Counted from the first letter of the stretch, positions 27,061 through 38,150 are shown. The stretch is 64,000 nucleotides of DNA from Klebsiella sp. RHBSTW-00484 (GCF_013705725.1 NZ_CP055481.1:4712001-4776000); one strand, 5' to 3'. Notes: generated by a model not told the origin, from the letters alone. Program-made: numbers and translations.

Positions 27061-27960
27061 ATGAACTTCCCGCAACAGCTACAGGCGTGCGTTGAGCAGG
27101 CCAATGAAGCGCTGCGTCGCTTTATCGCCCCGCAGCCCTTTCAGAACACTCCGCTGGTCGAAGCGATGCAGTACGGTGCATTATTAGGCGGCAAACGCCT
27201 GCGTCCATTTCTGGTTTACGCCACTGGTGACATGTTTGGCGTTAGCCGTACCACGCTGGATGCCCCCGCCGCTGCCGTCGAATGTATTCATGCTTACTCG
27301 CTGATACACGACGACCTGCCGGCCATGGATGATGACGATTTACGCCGCGGCCAGCCAACCTGCCATATTAAATTCGGCGAAGCGAACGCAATTCTTGCCG
27401 GGGACGCGCTACAAACGCTGGCGTTTTCTATACTGAGTGATGCGCCGATGCCAGAAGTCGCGGACCGCAATCGTCTGGCAATGATTTCTGAACTGGCGCA
27501 GGCTAGCGGCATCGCCGGAATGTGCGGCGGTCAGGCGCTGGATTTGGAAGCGGAAGGGCATCAGGTTGACCTGCAGGCGCTGGAACGCATCCATCGCCAC
27601 AAAACCGGAGCGCTTATTCGCGCGGCGGTGAGAATGGGCGCGCTGAGCGCGGGTGAACCCGGTCGCAGGGCGCTACCCGCGCTCGATCGATACGCAGAAA
27701 ATATCGGTCTCGCCTTCCAGGTCCAGGATGACATTCTCGACGTGGTAGGGGATACTGCGACCCTTGGCAAACGTCAGGGAGCCGACCAACAGTTGGGCAA
27801 AAGTACCTACCCCGCCCTTCTGGGACTTGAGCAAGCCCGGAAAAAGGCCCATGACCTGATTACCGACGCCCGCCAGTCGCTAAATGAGCTGGCCGCGCAA
27901 TCTCTGGATACTACGGCACTGGAAGCGCTCGCGAATTACATAATTCAGCGTGATAAATAA
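27061..27960 (+). CDS. ispA: Farnesyl diphosphate synthase
   Basis: The product has 299 residues, as in E. coli. The first Asp-rich motif lies in HDDLPAMDDDDLRRG and the second in FQVQDDILDVVGD. It condenses isopentenyl diphosphate with DMAPP and GPP to give FPP for undecaprenyl, quinone and haem O synthesis. It follows xseB without a gap and precedes dxs by 18 bases. Confidence 0.97.
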   Translation: MNFPQQLQACVEQANEALRRFIAPQPFQNTPLVEAMQYGALLGGKRLRPFLVYATGDMFGVSRTTLDAPAAAVECIHAYSLIHDDLPAMDDDDLRRGQPTCHIKFGEANAILAGDALQTLAFSILSDAPMPEVADRNRLAMISELAQASGIAGMCGGQALDLEAEGHQVDLQALERIHRHKTGALIRAAVRMGALSAGEPGRRALPALDRYAENIGLAFQVQDDILDVVGDTATLGKRQGADQQLGKSTYPALLGLEQARKKAHDLITDARQSLNELAAQSLDTTALEALANYIIQRDK

Positions 27961-27978
27961 ACAATAAATGAGTCTCTG

Positions 27979-29841
27979 ATGAGTTTTGATATTGCCAAAT
28001 ACCCGACCCTGGCGCTGGTGGACTCCACCCAGGAGTTGCGTTTGTTGCCGAAAGATAGCCTACCGAAACTGTGCGATGAACTGCGCCGTTATCTGCTGGA
28101 CAGCGTCAGCCGTTCCAGCGGGCATTTTGCTTCTGGTCTCGGCACGGTAGAGCTAACCGTGGCGCTGCACTACGTCTATAACACGCCGTTCGACCGTCTT
28201 ATCTGGGACGTCGGCCACCAGGCCTACCCGCATAAAATTCTGACCGGTCGCCGTGACAAAATCGGCACTATTCGCCAGAAAGGCGGCCTGCATCCCTTCC
28301 CGTGGCGTGGAGAGAGCGAGTATGACGTCCTGAGCGTCGGCCACTCTTCTACCTCTATCTCTGCCGGGATCGGCATCGCTATCGCCGCCGCGAAAGAAGA
28401 TAAGCAGCGCCGTGCGGTCTGCGTGATCGGCGACGGGGCAATTACCGCCGGGATGGCGTTTGAAGCAATGAACCACGCGGGCGATATCAAACCCGATCTG
28501 CTGGTGGTGCTCAACGACAATGAAATGTCGATTTCCGAAAACGTGGGCGCGCTAAACAACCATCTGGCGCAACTGCTTTCTGGAAAACTCTACTCCACGC
28601 TGCGCGAAGGCGGCAAAAAGGTTTTCTCTGGCGTACCGCCGATTAAAGAGCTGCTCAAACGCACCGAGGAACACATCAAAGGGATGGTGGTTCCGGGGAC
28701 GCTGTTTGAAGAGCTGGGCTTTAACTACATTGGACCGGTGGACGGTCATGATGTTATCGGTCTGGTCAATACACTGAAGAACATGCGCGACCTCAAGGGG
28801 CCGCAGTTCCTGCATATTATGACCAAAAAAGGTCGCGGCTATGAGCCAGCCGAAAAAGACCCGATTACCTTCCATGCGGTGCCTAAATTCGACCACACCA
28901 GCGGCGTGCTGCCAAAAAGCAGCGGCGGCCTACCCTCTTACTCGAAAATCTTCGGCGACTGGCTGTGCGAAACTGCCTCGAAAGATGACAAACTGATGGC
29001 CGTTACGCCAGCGATGCGCGAAGGTTCCGGGATGGTCGAGTTTTCAAAAAAATATCCCGACCAGTATTTCGACGTGGCGATTGCTGAGCAGCATGCGGTG
29101 ACCTTTGCCGCCGGCCTGGCAATTGGCGGCTACAAGCCAGTGGTCGCAATTTACTCTACCTTCCTGCAGCGCGCCTATGATCAGGTAATTCACGATGTCG
29201 CCATCCAGAAGCTGCCGGTGCTGTTCGCTATCGACCGCGCGGGGATTGTCGGCGCAGATGGTCAGACCCATCAGGGCGCGTTTGATATCTCCTTCCTGCG
29301 CTGCATTCCGGATATGGTCATTATGACCCCGAGCGATGAGAACCAATGCCGGCAGATGCTGTATACCGGTTATCACTACAACGACGGTCCAAGCGCGGTG
29401 CGCTACCCGCGCGGCTCCGGCACCGGCGCTGCGTTTGAGCCGCTGACCTCACTGCCTATCGGTAAAGGCGTGGTGAAACGTGAAGGCGAGAAAATCGCAA
29501 TTCTGAACTTCGGCACGTTGCTGCCGCAAGCGGCAAAAGCGGCGGAAAATCTTAACGCCACGCTGGCGGATATGCGCTTTGCCAAACCGCTGGACGAGTC
29601 GCTGGTCCTACAACTTGCTGCAGAACATGACGTGCTGGTGACTCTGGAAGAGAACGCCATTATGGGTGGCGCGGGTAGCGGTGTGAATGAACTGCTGATG
29701 GCCCGTCGCCGTGTGGTGCCGGTGCTGAATCTGGGCCTGCCTGATTTCTTTATCCCACAAGGGACTCAGGAAGAAGTTCACGCCGAGCTCGGCCTGGATG
29801 CCGCTGGTATAGAAACCAAAATCAATACCTGGCTAGCATAA
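27979..29841 (+). CDS. dxs: 1-deoxy-D-xylulose-5-phosphate synthase
   Basis: The product has 620 residues, as in E. coli. The thiamine diphosphate motif runs from [18 protein letters not shown] to LNDNEMSIS, with His in [10 protein letters not shown]. The central pyrimidine domain has [11 protein letters not shown] and the transketolase C-domain follows. It joins pyruvate and glyceraldehyde-3-phosphate in the first step of the MEP isoprenoid pathway. It is in one operon with ispA, which uses the product of the pathway. Confidence 0.97.
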   Translation: MSFDIAKYPTLALVDSTQELRLLPKDSLPKLCDELRRYLLDSVSRSSGHFASGLGTVELTVALHYVYNTPFDRLIWDVGHQAYPHKILTGRRDKIGTIRQKGGLHPFPWRGESEYDVLSVGHSSTSISAGIGIAIAAAKEDKQRRAVCVIGDGAITAGMAFEAMNHAGDIKPDLLVVLNDNEMSISENVGALNNHLAQLLSGKLYSTLREGGKKVFSGVPPIKELLKRTEEHIKGMVVPGTLFEELGFNYIGPVDGHDVIGLVNTLKNMRDLKGPQFLHIMTKKGRGYEPAEKDPITFHAVPKFDHTSGVLPKSSGGLPSYSKIFGDWLCETASKDDKLMAVTPAMREGSGMVEFSKKYPDQYFDVAIAEQHAVTFAAGLAIGGYKPVVAIYSTFLQRAYDQVIHDVAIQKLPVLFAIDRAGIVGADGQTHQGAFDISFLRCIPDMVIMTPSDENQCRQMLYTGYHYNDGPSAVRYPRGSGTGAAFEPLTSLPIGKGVVKREGEKIAILNFGTLLPQAAKAAENLNATLADMRFAKPLDESLVLQLAAEHDVLVTLEENAIMGGAGSGVNELLMARRRVVPVLNLGLPDFFIPQGTQEEVHAELGLDAAGIETKINTWLA

Positions 29842-29852
29842 TCCCCCCTGGT

Positions 29853-29895
29853 GCTCCTGCTATGCTTAAAGGATACCCTTTAAAGTAGCAGGAGC
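29853..29895 (+). promoter_or_regulatory. Hairpin between dxs and yajO covering the yajO SD
   Basis: GCTCCTGCTA pairs with TAGCAGGAGC, and TTAAAGG with CCTTTAA inside, giving a long, slightly interrupted stem. The 3' arm contains the AGGAG ribosome binding site of yajO. It could end dxs transcription partly or hold yajO translation low. Confidence 0.55.
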
Positions 29896-29900
29896 GCATT

Positions 29901-30875
29901 ATGCATTACATTCCCCTTGGCGATACCGATCTGCGCGTTTCCCGGCTTTGCCTCGGCTGCATGACCTTTGGCGAACCGGATCGCGGTAACCATGCCTGGA
30001 CCTTACCGGAAGAGAGCAGCCGCCTGCTGATAAAGCACGCTCTGGAAGGCGGCATTAATTTTTTCGACACCTCAAACAACTATTCTGACGGCAGCAGTGA
30101 GGAGATCCTCGGCCGTGCGCTGCGTGAGTATGCCCGCCGCGATTCCGTTATCGTCGCGACCAAAGTTTATCATCAGGTAGGCGATCTACCGCAGGGCCTG
30201 TCGCGGGCGCAGATTCTGCGTTCCATTGACGATAGCCTAAAACGCCTCGGCATGGAGTATGTCGATCTGCTGCAAATTCACCGCTGGGATTACACTACGC
30301 CCATTGAAGAGACCCTGGAGGCGCTAAACGATGTGGTTAAGGCAGGTAAGGCTCGCTATATCGGCGCGTCGTCGATGCATGCCCGGCAGTTCGCTCAGGC
30401 TCTGATGTTGCAGGAGCAAAACAACTGGGCGCGCTTCGTGACCATGCAGGATCACTACAACCTGATTTACCGCGAAGAAGAAAATGAGATGTTGCCGCTG
30501 TGCAGCCGCGAAGGCGTCGCGGTGATGCCGTGGAGCCCGCTGGCGCGCGGTCGCCTGACTCGTCCCTGGGGAGAAACTACCGCCCGACTGGTATCGGATG
30601 AAGTCGGTAAGGCGCTCTACAACGCAACGGATGAAAACGATGAATTGATTGCCAACAAACTGGCCGAGGTAGCGGAGGAGCTTGACGTCAATCGCGCCCA
30701 GGTCGCGCTGGCCTGGCTATTGAGCAAACCCGGCGTGGCCGCGCCAATTATTGGCGCATCAAGGCAGGAGCAAATGGACGAGCTGCTACATGCAGTCGAT
30801 TTAACGCTCACACCGGAGCAGATTGAAAAGCTGGAGACACCGTATAAACCGCACCCGATTGTCGGGTTCAAGTAG
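29901..30875 (+). CDS. yajO: YajO, aldo-keto reductase family protein
   Basis: The product has 324 residues, as in E. coli YajO, starting MHYIPLGDTDLRVSRLCLGC. It has an AKR barrel with Asp in FFDTSNNYSDGSSEE, Lys in ATKVYHQ and His in QIHRWDY. The E. coli protein has been linked to 1-deoxyxylulose 5-phosphate formation from ribulose 5-phosphate when mutated or overexpressed. The place behind dxs fits, but its native substrate is uncertain. Confidence 0.93.
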   Translation: MHYIPLGDTDLRVSRLCLGCMTFGEPDRGNHAWTLPEESSRLLIKHALEGGINFFDTSNNYSDGSSEEILGRALREYARRDSVIVATKVYHQVGDLPQGLSRAQILRSIDDSLKRLGMEYVDLLQIHRWDYTTPIEETLEALNDVVKAGKARYIGASSMHARQFAQALMLQEQNNWARFVTMQDHYNLIYREEENEMLPLCSREGVAVMPWSPLARGRLTRPWGETTARLVSDEVGKALYNATDENDELIANKLAEVAEELDVNRAQVALAWLLSKPGVAAPIIGASRQEQMDELLHAVDLTLTPEQIEKLETPYKPHPIVGFK

Positions 30876-30892
30876 CGCTCTGTTCCCACAAG

Positions 30893-30976
30893 ATTCCCGG
30901 CTCGCGCTACGCTAAGCCGGGCTACGGGTCCTGCGGATTAGGTAGCCCGGACAGGTGCGCAGCACCGCCTCCGGGA
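30893..30976. repeat. REP-type palindromic repeat pair (BIME-like)
   Basis: Two GC-rich palindromic units lie between yajO and pgpA: CCCGGCTCGCGCTACGCTAAGCCGGG near 30896-30921, and GTAGCCCGGACAGG...CCTCCGGG near 30942-30974. They stand in opposite orientation. They are typical enterobacterial REP units at the convergent end of two genes and may act as a transcript end or gyrase site. Confidence 0.7.
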
Positions 30977-31002
30977 AGCTGCTGACCTGGAGTTTACTGT
31001 GC

Positions 31003-31518
31003 TTAGAAAAGACCAATCGGCCAGTGGTGACCAATCACGTACAGCACCCCGGCGGAAATCACCCCGGCGACGATATCGTCTACCATGATCCCCATCCCGC
31101 CATGAATGTTGCGGTCGAACCAACGGATCGGCCACGGTTTCCACATATCAAAAATACGGAAAATCACAAACCCGGCGGCGACCCACTGCCAGTCCATCGT
31201 CGGTAACGCCATCAGGGTTATCCACATCCCGACAAACTCGTCCCAGACGATACTGCCGTGATCGTGGGTACCCATATCTTTCGCCGTACGATGGCAGATA
31301 TAGACGCCGATGCAGATGCTCATCATCACCACCAGCGAATAGAGCTGCCAGGGAAGAAAGGTCATCAGATACCAGAACGGAATCGACGCCAGCGACCCCA
31401 TTGTTCCGGGTACAACTGGGCTCAGACCGCTACCAAACCCCGTCGCCAGCAGGTGCCAGGGGTTAAGCATATTCAGGCGGCTTTTCGCCACATCTCTACT
31501 ACGCGCCAAAATGGTCAT
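31003..31518 (-). CDS. pgpA: Phosphatidylglycerophosphatase A
   Basis: The product has 171 residues, starting [17 protein letters not shown] as in E. coli PgpA. Membrane segments and the family motifs [14 protein letters not shown] and DDIVAGV are present. It dephosphorylates phosphatidylglycerophosphate to phosphatidylglycerol in the inner membrane. The start at 31518 overlaps thiL by 20 bases, an overlap also seen in E. coli. It ends the nusB-thiL-pgpA group. Confidence 0.95.
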   Translation of the reverse strand: MTILARSRDVAKSRLNMLNPWHLLATGFGSGLSPVVPGTMGSLASIPFWYLMTFLPWQLYSLVVMMSICIGVYICHRTAKDMGTHDHGSIVWDEFVGMWITLMALPTMDWQWVAAGFVIFRIFDMWKPWPIRWFDRNIHGGMGIMVDDIVAGVISAGVLYVIGHHWPIGLF

Positions 31519-32473
31519 ATCCCTTAAAATCAAGCGTTACCGGCTTGCTATCGCGGATAAACTGCAGGCCTTCCGACTCTGGGAGAATCTGGCCAATACA
31601 GGTAAAACGCGCGCCGAGATTGGCGAGAGCAACATCCAGCGCCCCACGGTTCAGTTCAGGAACGGTAAAGCACAGCTCATAATCTTCGCCGCCGGAGAGT
31701 GCCCAACGCAACGCCTGTTCCGTTTCAACCTGACGCTGCATAGCCTCGGAGAACGGCATCGCATCGAGATCAACGCGTGCGCCGCAGCCGCTGGCGTTAA
31801 GAATATGACCCAGGTCGGAAATTAAGCCATCGGAGAGGTCAATAGCCGAGGTTGCCAGATCGCGCAGCGCCTGCCCTTGCAGAACGCGCGGCAGCGGACG
31901 CAGGTGGCGCGCCAGCAGGTAATCAGCATCGGGTGCATCTTCAACCTGAAGCCTGTCCTGCAAAATCGCCAGTCCCGCAGCGCTGTCACCCGGCGTTCCG
32001 GTGACGTAAATCCAGTCGCCAGGCTTCGCTCCAGAGCGCTTCAGCCCGCGCCCTGTCGGCACAAAGCCGTGGATACCCAGCGTCATCGACAACGGCCCGC
32101 GGGTGGTATCGCCGCCAATCAACTGCATATCGTAATAGTTGAGCTGGACAAACAGGCTGTCGCTAAAGGCTTCAAGCCACGCTTCGTCTGCTTCCGGTAG
32201 GGTCAGGGCCAGCGTTAACCACGCCGGTTCAGCGCCCATTGCCGCAAGGTCGCTCAGATTCACCGCCAGCGCTTTATAAGCGAGGTCGGCAGGGTCGATG
32301 TCAGGTAAAAAATGGTTTCCCGCCACCAGGGTGTCGGTGCTGATTGCCAGCGTTTTTTTCTCGGGGATATTCAGGAGCGCGCAGTCGTCGCCAATGCCGG
32401 TTTCAACATCAAGACGAGCGCTTTTAACACGATCAAAATAACGGGCAATCAGGGAAAATTCGCCGCATGCCAT
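31499..32473 (-). CDS. thiL: Thiamine-monophosphate kinase
   Basis: The product has 324 residues, starting [15 protein letters not shown]. It has a PurM-like fold with GIGDDCALL, the Mg/ATP-binding [12 protein letters not shown] and [12 protein letters not shown]. It phosphorylates thiamine monophosphate to the active diphosphate. A terminator lies between it and nusB, so it may also have its own promoter. Confidence 0.96.
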   Translation of the reverse strand: MACGEFSLIARYFDRVKSARLDVETGIGDDCALLNIPEKKTLAISTDTLVAGNHFLPDIDPADLAYKALAVNLSDLAAMGAEPAWLTLALTLPEADEAWLEAFSDSLFVQLNYYDMQLIGGDTTRGPLSMTLGIHGFVPTGRGLKRSGAKPGDWIYVTGTPGDSAAGLAILQDRLQVEDAPDADYLLARHLRPLPRVLQGQALRDLATSAIDLSDGLISDLGHILNASGCGARVDLDAMPFSEAMQRQVETEQALRWALSGGEDYELCFTVPELNRGALDVALANLGARFTCIGQILPESEGLQFIRDSKPVTLDFKGYDHFGA

Positions 32474-32502
32474 ACGTTATGCCTCAGCAAAAGAAAGAAT
32501 AA

Positions 32503-32540
32503 GGCCGGATTTGCAGGAAAGATAATCTGCAAATCCGGCC
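32503..32540 (-). terminator. Terminator between nusB and thiL
   Basis: GGCCGGATTTGCAG and CTGCAAATCCGGCC form a perfect 14-bp stem with a 10-base loop. On the - strand a T-rich stretch follows. It would end or attenuate the ribD-ribE-nusB transcript before thiL. Confidence 0.85.
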
Positions 32541-32547
32541 CTGGAGT

Positions 32548-32967
32548 TTACTTTTTGTTGGGACGAATTACCGGGGCTGCTTTATCCAGCACGCCGTTGA
32601 CAAACTTGTGGCTATCTTCAGCGCCAAAGGTTTTCGCCAGTTCAATGGCTTCGTTAATCGCAACTTTGTACGGGACATCGCTACGCTTTGACAGCTCAAA
32701 CAGCGCAATTCGCAGTACCGCTTTTTCCACCTGACCCAGCTCTTCCAGCAGGCGGGACAGGTACGGCTTCATCAGGCCGTCGAGGTACGCGCTGTTAGTC
32801 GCCACTCCGGTCAGCAGTTCACGGAAATACAGAACGTCAACATCTTTCACATCCTGTTCCGCCAGGAACTGGTATTCGACATCAGCGATGTCGTTTTTGG
32901 ACAACTGCCAGGAGTAAAGCGCCTGGACAGCACACTCACGGGCGCGGCGACGAGCAGCAGGTTTCAC
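32548..32967 (-). CDS. nusB: Transcription antitermination protein NusB
   Basis: The product has 139 residues, as in E. coli, starting [21 protein letters not shown], an all-helical RNA-binding protein. With S10 (NusE) it binds boxA RNA in rRNA antitermination. It follows ribE by 19 bases in the conserved rib-nusB operon. Confidence 0.97.
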   Translation of the reverse strand: MKPAARRRARECAVQALYSWQLSKNDIADVEYQFLAEQDVKDVDVLYFRELLTGVATNSAYLDGLMKPYLSRLLEELGQVEKAVLRIALFELSKRSDVPYKVAINEAIELAKTFGAEDSHKFVNGVLDKAAPVIRPNKK

Positions 32968-32986
32968 GGAATTCCCCTTACAAAAA

Positions 32987-33457
32987 TCAGGCCTTGATGG
33001 CTTTCAATACGTTAATCATTTCCAGCGCAGTCAGCGCTGCTTCAGCGCCTTTGTTACCGGCTTTGGTGCCAGCACGCTCGATGGCTTGTTCAATACTTTC
33101 AGTGGTCAGAACACCGAAGGCTACCGGGATCCCGCTGTCCTGAGCGACATGCGCCAGGCCATTGCTTGCTCCGCCAGCCACATATTCAAAGTGCGCAGTG
33201 CCGCCACGGATAACGGTACCCAGCGCGATCACCGCGTCATATTTACCGGTTTTCGCCAGTGCGTCAGTCGCCAACGGCAGCTCATACGCACCTGGAACCC
33301 AAACAACGGTAATGTTTTCATCTTTGACCTGGCCAATGCGTTTCAGGGCGTCAATCGCACCTTCCAGCAGGCTGTCATTGATAAAGTTGTTGAAACGCGC
33401 AATGGTGATGGCGACGCGGGCGTCCGGGGTAGCAACGTTAGCTTCAATAATGTTCAT
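32987..33457 (-). CDS. ribE: 6,7-dimethyl-8-ribityllumazine synthase
   Basis: The product has 156 residues, starting [23 protein letters not shown], with [14 protein letters not shown] forming the active site with its His. It condenses the ribityl-aminouracil and dihydroxybutanone phosphate to lumazine, the penultimate step of riboflavin synthesis. It assembles as a 60-mer shell in many bacteria. Also called ribH. Confidence 0.97.
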   Translation of the reverse strand: MNIIEANVATPDARVAITIARFNNFINDSLLEGAIDALKRIGQVKDENITVVWVPGAYELPLATDALAKTGKYDAVIALGTVIRGGTAHFEYVAGGASNGLAHVAQDSGIPVAFGVLTTESIEQAIERAGTKAGNKGAEAALTALEMINVLKAIKA

Positions 33458-33545
33458 ACTCTTCCTTCGGGTTCACTTGGCCCCGCAAGGGGGGCGGATT
33501 CTATCATATTAATCGGCGCACTGCTTTCCCTTTTGTCCGGGGAAA

Positions 33546-34649
33546 TCAAGCGTTCACTAAATGCAGGCAAATATCCGGGCCTACATGACGTATCTCGTTG
33601 AATTTGAAATGGGGTGCTTGTTCAAGTTTCTCAAGCCCCGGCAGCGCACATAATCCGCGTGCGTCGGTGCCTAACAGTTTAGGCGCAATGTAGACGATAA
33701 GCTCGTCCACCAATCCGGCCTGCAACAGCGCACCGGCAAGCGTTGGCCCCGCTTCGACCCAAATACTATTAATTTGCTGTTTACCCAGTTGCATCATCAG
33801 CACCACCAGATCGAGATGGTCGTTATGCTCAGGAACCAGCAGATTGCGCACGTTTTCCGGCCACTGACGAGCATCTTCGTGAGTGCGGGCAAACAGCGTC
33901 TCGCCCGCCTGCTGCACAATGCGATGCTGTGGGGTCACGCGATTCTGGCTATCGATAACAATCCGTAAAGGCTGGCGCAGATTTTCCTGTGGGTACAAGG
34001 TCTGGGTTTCGGCGTTGAGCTCGTCCCAGCGAACGGTCAGCGCCGGGTCATCCGCCAGCACGGTTGCGCTGCTGGTAAGGATGGCGTGGCTTTGCGCACG
34101 CAGACGCTGCACGTCGCGACGCGCCTGAGGCGAGGTGATCCACTGGCTTTCACCGCTAGCCATCGCCGTACGGCCATCCAGCGACGCGCCCATTTTAAGC
34201 TGGATATAAGGAAATCCGGTACGCATCCGCTTGAGAAAACCTTTATTCAGCGCTTCAGCTTCGTTCATCATCAGCCCGTGGCTGACGTCGATGCCTTCCT
34301 GCTGCAGGCGGTACAGACCGCGCCCCGCCACCTGCGGATTCGGGTCCTGCATCGCGGCAACCACACGAGAAACACCCGCGGCAATCAGCGCTTCGCAGCA
34401 CGGCGGCGTACGCCCATGATGGCTGCAGGGCTCCAGCGTGACGTAAGCCGTCGCGCCTTTGGCTTTTTCACCGGCCATACGCAGCGCGTGGACTTCAGCG
34501 TGAGGTTCGCCAGCACGGTAGTGAAAACCTTCACCGACGATCTCGCCATCTTTGACGATAACGCAGCCGACATTCGGGTTGGGATGAGTGGTGAAGCGTC
34601 CGCGTGCGGCCAGCTTGAGCGCCCGCGCCATGTACATTTCGTCCAGCAT
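33546..34649 (-). CDS. ribD: Riboflavin deaminase/reductase RibD
   Basis: The product has 367 residues. The N-terminal cytidine-deaminase-type domain has the zinc site HAEVHALRMAG and EPCSHHGRTPPCCEAL; the C-terminal reductase domain starts near 150 (YIQLKMGASLDGRTAM). It does the second and third steps of riboflavin synthesis. It lies 3 bases after nrdR, and ribE follows. Confidence 0.97.
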   Translation of the reverse strand: MLDEMYMARALKLAARGRFTTHPNPNVGCVIVKDGEIVGEGFHYRAGEPHAEVHALRMAGEKAKGATAYVTLEPCSHHGRTPPCCEALIAAGVSRVVAAMQDPNPQVAGRGLYRLQQEGIDVSHGLMMNEAEALNKGFLKRMRTGFPYIQLKMGASLDGRTAMASGESQWITSPQARRDVQRLRAQSHAILTSSATVLADDPALTVRWDELNAETQTLYPQENLRQPLRIVIDSQNRVTPQHRIVQQAGETLFARTHEDARQWPENVRNLLVPEHNDHLDLVVLMMQLGKQQINSIWVEAGPTLAGALLQAGLVDELIVYIAPKLLGTDARGLCALPGLEKLEQAPHFKFNEIRHVGPDICLHLVNA

Positions 34650-34652
34650 AGC

Positions 34653-35126
<474 letters not shown>

Positions 35127-35249
35127 CTAACAGGTAGTTTACCGCGAAGTGGCGCGACAACAAAGGAAGAGCTTTTGAGATAAAGGATCTATAGTGCGCT
35201 TACCCGAACAGTCTACCATTAAGCATCCTCTGTTAACGGAATCCCAACC

Positions 35250-35792
35250 ATGACAAGACGTTATTTAAAACTGGCCATTATGGGTAGCCTTTTCGCCCTC
35301 AGCGCCTGTGCACAGCAAAGCGAAGTCCGCCAGATGAACCAGAGCGTGAGTACGTTGAGCAAAGAAATGACTCAGCTCAATCAACAAACGGTAAAAATTA
35401 CGCAGCAAAACGTCCTGAATGCGAAATCGACCCGCGGCGTTTATCTGCTTCCGGACGCAAAAACGCCAGCGCGATTGAACAGCCAGATCGGTACTCTGCG
35501 CATGTCGCTGCTCAATATCACGCCAGATGGTGACGGTACCAGGCTGACGCTGCGCATTCAGGGCGAATCCAACGATCCGCTGCCGGCATTTAGCGCAACC
35601 GTGGCTTCAGGACAAATCAGCGGTACGACCGATAATTATCAGGAAGTGAACGTGCAGGATCAGCTGATTAGCGCCCCGGCAAGCACGCTGGCACCCAGCG
35701 ACGTCGATGTTCCACTGCGCCTGAATGGCGTCACGCCGGAACAAGTCGGTTTTGTCCGTATCCACGATATTCAGCCCGCAAATATGCAGTAA
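35250..35792 (+). CDS. yajI: YajI, outer-membrane lipoprotein
   Basis: The product has 180 residues with a lipoprotein signal: MTRRYLKLAIMGSLFALSAC, with a lipobox at LSAC and the lipidated Cys at 20, followed by AQQ (no Asp at +2, so outer-membrane sorting is expected). A short coiled-coil-like stretch rich in Gln and Ser follows (about 25-65), then a beta domain. The function is unknown. It is divergent from nrdR and upstream of tsx. Confidence 0.9.
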   Translation: MTRRYLKLAIMGSLFALSACAQQSEVRQMNQSVSTLSKEMTQLNQQTVKITQQNVLNAKSTRGVYLLPDAKTPARLNSQIGTLRMSLLNITPDGDGTRLTLRIQGESNDPLPAFSATVASGQISGTTDNYQEVNVQDQLISAPASTLAPSDVDVPLRLNGVTPEQVGFVRIHDIQPANMQ

Positions 35793-36087
35793 CACCTTCC
35801 GCCGGATATCACAAACATCCGGCGCTTCCCTGTACTGAAAATCCATTTACAGATTTCCCGATCGGTTCACTAAAAATTGACAGCATTTATGAATTTCAGT
35901 GGCATTTTGTCAAGAAATGCATAAAATCGTGAACGCAATCGATTACGTACATGTTCGTTATGTGAAACAACACATATTTTTGTGAGCAATGATTCCTATA
36001 ATAGACGCCACAGAAATACGAAATATTTAGAAACGCTTCGGCGATTCTTTTAACGCCTTCAGGCTTAATTTAAACAGTGGCATCATT
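35793..36087 (+). promoter_or_regulatory. tsx upstream control region
   Basis: This 295-base AT-rich leader matches the layout of the E. coli tsx promoters. A CRP-like site starts TGTGA at 35961 (right half ACATA), a second TGTGA lies at 35981, and a TATAAT -10 box is at 35997-36002. That puts the first CRP site about 40 bases before the expected start, a class II position. A GCAATCGATTAC palindrome-like sequence (about 35936-35947) could be a LacI-family (CytR/PurR-like) operator. E. coli tsx is controlled by CRP, CytR and DeoR. Confidence 0.6.
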
Positions 36088-36972
36088 ATGAAAAAAACAT
36101 TACTGGCAGCGGGCGCCGCTCTTGCGCTCTCCGCATCTTTCTCTGTCAGCGCGGCAGAAAACGACAAACCGCAGTATCTGTCTGATTGGTGGCACCAGAG
36201 TGTAAACGTGGTGGGTAGCTATCACACCCGTTTTGGGCCGCAGATCCGTAACGATACTTATCTGGAATATGAAGCGTTCGCCAAGAAAGACTGGTTTGAT
36301 TTCTATGGCTATATGGATGCGCCGGTCTTCTTCGGTGGTAACACCGACGCAAAAGGTATCTGGAACCACGGTTCGCCGCTGTTTATGGAAATTGAGCCAC
36401 GCTTCTCTATCGACAAACTGACCGGTACTAACCTCAGCTTCGGTCCGTTCAAAGAGTGGTATTTCGCGAACAACTACATCTACGATATGGGCCGCAACAA
36501 GTCTGGTCGTCAGAGCACCTGGTATATGGGTCTGGGTACCGATATCGATACTGGCCTGCCGATGAGTCTGTCCCTGAACGTCTATGCGAAATACCAGTGG
36601 CAGAACTACGCAGCGTCCAACGAAAATGAGTGGGACGGCTACCGCTTCAAAGTGAAATACTTTGTGCCGCTGACCGATCTGTGGGGCGGTTCACTGAGCT
36701 ATATCGGCTTCACCAACTTTGACTGGGGTTCCGATCTGGGCGATGACAACTTCTATGATATGAACGGCAAGCATGCGCGCACCAGCAACTCCATCGCTTC
36801 CAGCCATATCCTGGCCCTGAACTACGATCACTGGCACTACTCTGTCGTGGCGCGTTACTGGCATAACGGTGGCCAGTGGGCGGACGACGCTAAGCTGAAC
36901 TTCGGCAACGGCGACTTTAACGTCCGTTCTACCGGCTGGGGTGGTTACCTCGTAGTCGGTTACAACTTCTAA
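36088..36972 (+). CDS. tsx: Nucleoside-specific channel Tsx
   Basis: The product has 294 residues, as in E. coli, with a signal peptide cleaved after SVSA (about 22). A 12-strand barrel ends [10 protein letters not shown] with the terminal Phe. It takes up nucleosides and deoxynucleosides through the outer membrane, and in E. coli it is the receptor for phage T6 and colicin K. Confidence 0.96.
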   Translation: MKKTLLAAGAALALSASFSVSAAENDKPQYLSDWWHQSVNVVGSYHTRFGPQIRNDTYLEYEAFAKKDWFDFYGYMDAPVFFGGNTDAKGIWNHGSPLFMEIEPRFSIDKLTGTNLSFGPFKEWYFANNYIYDMGRNKSGRQSTWYMGLGTDIDTGLPMSLSLNVYAKYQWQNYAASNENEWDGYRFKVKYFVPLTDLWGGSLSYIGFTNFDWGSDLGDDNFYDMNGKHARTSNSIASSHILALNYDHWHYSVVARYWHNGGQWADDAKLNFGNGDFNVRSTGWGGYLVVGYNF

Positions 36973-37016
36973 TCTGCTCTGTTTTCCCCGGCGTCCGCGC
37001 CGGGGATACCTCATCA

Positions 37017-37706
37017 TTAGCGCTCTTCGCATCTCACCTTACGCATAAAATCGCTCAATGAACGATCGGCTCGTTCGCTGAAATGACGCCCGGTCATGAC
37101 AATATCCAGGCACCGATCAAGGCGAAAACAGCGATAATCCTCACGCAGTTCGCACCAGGTTACCAGCAGCCAGCGCTCGCCCCAGAAAAAAAGCCCCAGC
37201 GGCAGCACTTCGCGCTGCGACACGTTTCCGGCCTCATCACGATAGTGCAGCGCCAGTGCCTGCTGACCAGAAACCGCCCGATGAACTAAATCAAACTGGT
37301 CTTTAGTGTAGCCCTGAGCGCCAAAGTCCGGAGCAAACAAGCGCGACTGTTCCGCCTTGCGCCGACTCTCCGCGGGCAAAATCGCCAGCACTTTTTCCTG
37401 CGCCGACTCCAGCGCTTGAGACAACGACGCGCCGCCCCAGGTCTGCAGCATCCGAATCGCCGCCACCAGCGCTTCGGATTCCTGGGTCGTCAGCATCAGC
37501 GGAGGTAAATCGTAGCCCGCCAGTAGTCGGTAGCCGCTTCCTGCCTCCCCCACCACCGGCACGCCAGAGAGCGACAGATCGCGAATATCACGGTAAATCG
37601 TGCGTTCCGACACGCCAAGCCGTTCGGCCAGCAGCCCGGCAGTGGTTAACCTTCTGCCGCGCAGGATCTGGACGATTTGAAAAAGGCGGTCGGCGCGTCG
37701 GCTCAT
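37017..37706 (-). CDS. WYL-domain transcriptional regulator (YafY-like)
   Basis: The product has 229 residues. An HTH_11 domain (about 1-60: MSRRADRLFQIVQILRGRRL, with the recognition region RLGVSERTIYRDIRDL) is followed by a WYL domain (about 130-205: QQALALHYRDEAGNVSQREV and LGLFFWGERWLLVTWC). Such proteins sense a ligand through WYL and control nearby genes. The VOC gene 14 bases upstream is in the same unit and may be part of its regulon. Confidence 0.88.
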   Translation of the reverse strand: MSRRADRLFQIVQILRGRRLTTAGLLAERLGVSERTIYRDIRDLSLSGVPVVGEAGSGYRLLAGYDLPPLMLTTQESEALVAAIRMLQTWGGASLSQALESAQEKVLAILPAESRRKAEQSRLFAPDFGAQGYTKDQFDLVHRAVSGQQALALHYRDEAGNVSQREVLPLGLFFWGERWLLVTWCELREDYRCFRLDRCLDIVMTGRHFSERADRSLSDFMRKVRCEER

Positions 37707-37720
37707 TTCTGTTATCTCAT

Positions 37721-38086
37721 TTACGCTGGTTGGTGAAGGCCAATCCGATTACCCTCGCTATCAATAAACAGGGCAATAGTGCCGATATCGTCCGCCAGCT
37801 CAAGCGGGCCAAAAACACAGCTTCCGCCCGCCGAATTTACACGATCGAGCGTAGCCGCCAGATTGTCAGCATGCAGATAGATAATGCATCCCTGATCGGA
37901 AGGCTTAACTCCGTCGAACTTTGCCAGCGCACCGCCGGGAGCAGGATCCTGATAAGGAAATACCGCCATTTCAGCACAGTCCATATTCTCCCGCTTCAGC
38001 GTCACCTGCATCACTGGCTCGTAAAACGCGACGGCACGATCCATATCCACGACCGGAATTTCAAACCAGTTAATAACGTTATTCAT
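37721..38086 (-). CDS. VOC/glyoxalase-superfamily protein
   Basis: The product has 121 residues, starting MNNVINWFEIPVVDMDRAVAFYE. The two beta-alpha-beta-beta-beta modules of the vicinal-oxygen-chelate fold are visible; the family includes glyoxalases, antibiotic-binding proteins and dioxygenases. The substrate is not evident. The start at 38086 has AGGAGG upstream. It is cotranscribed with the WYL regulator downstream. Confidence 0.85.
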   Translation of the reverse strand: MNNVINWFEIPVVDMDRAVAFYEPVMQVTLKRENMDCAEMAVFPYQDPAPGGALAKFDGVKPSDQGCIIYLHADNLAATLDRVNSAGGSCVFGPLELADDIGTIALFIDSEGNRIGLHQPA

Positions 38087-38150
38087 ACATCCTCCTGTCC
38101 ATTGTTTGGGTTCAGGAGGAGTGTATGACAGGGCTACTGACAGCATTATG

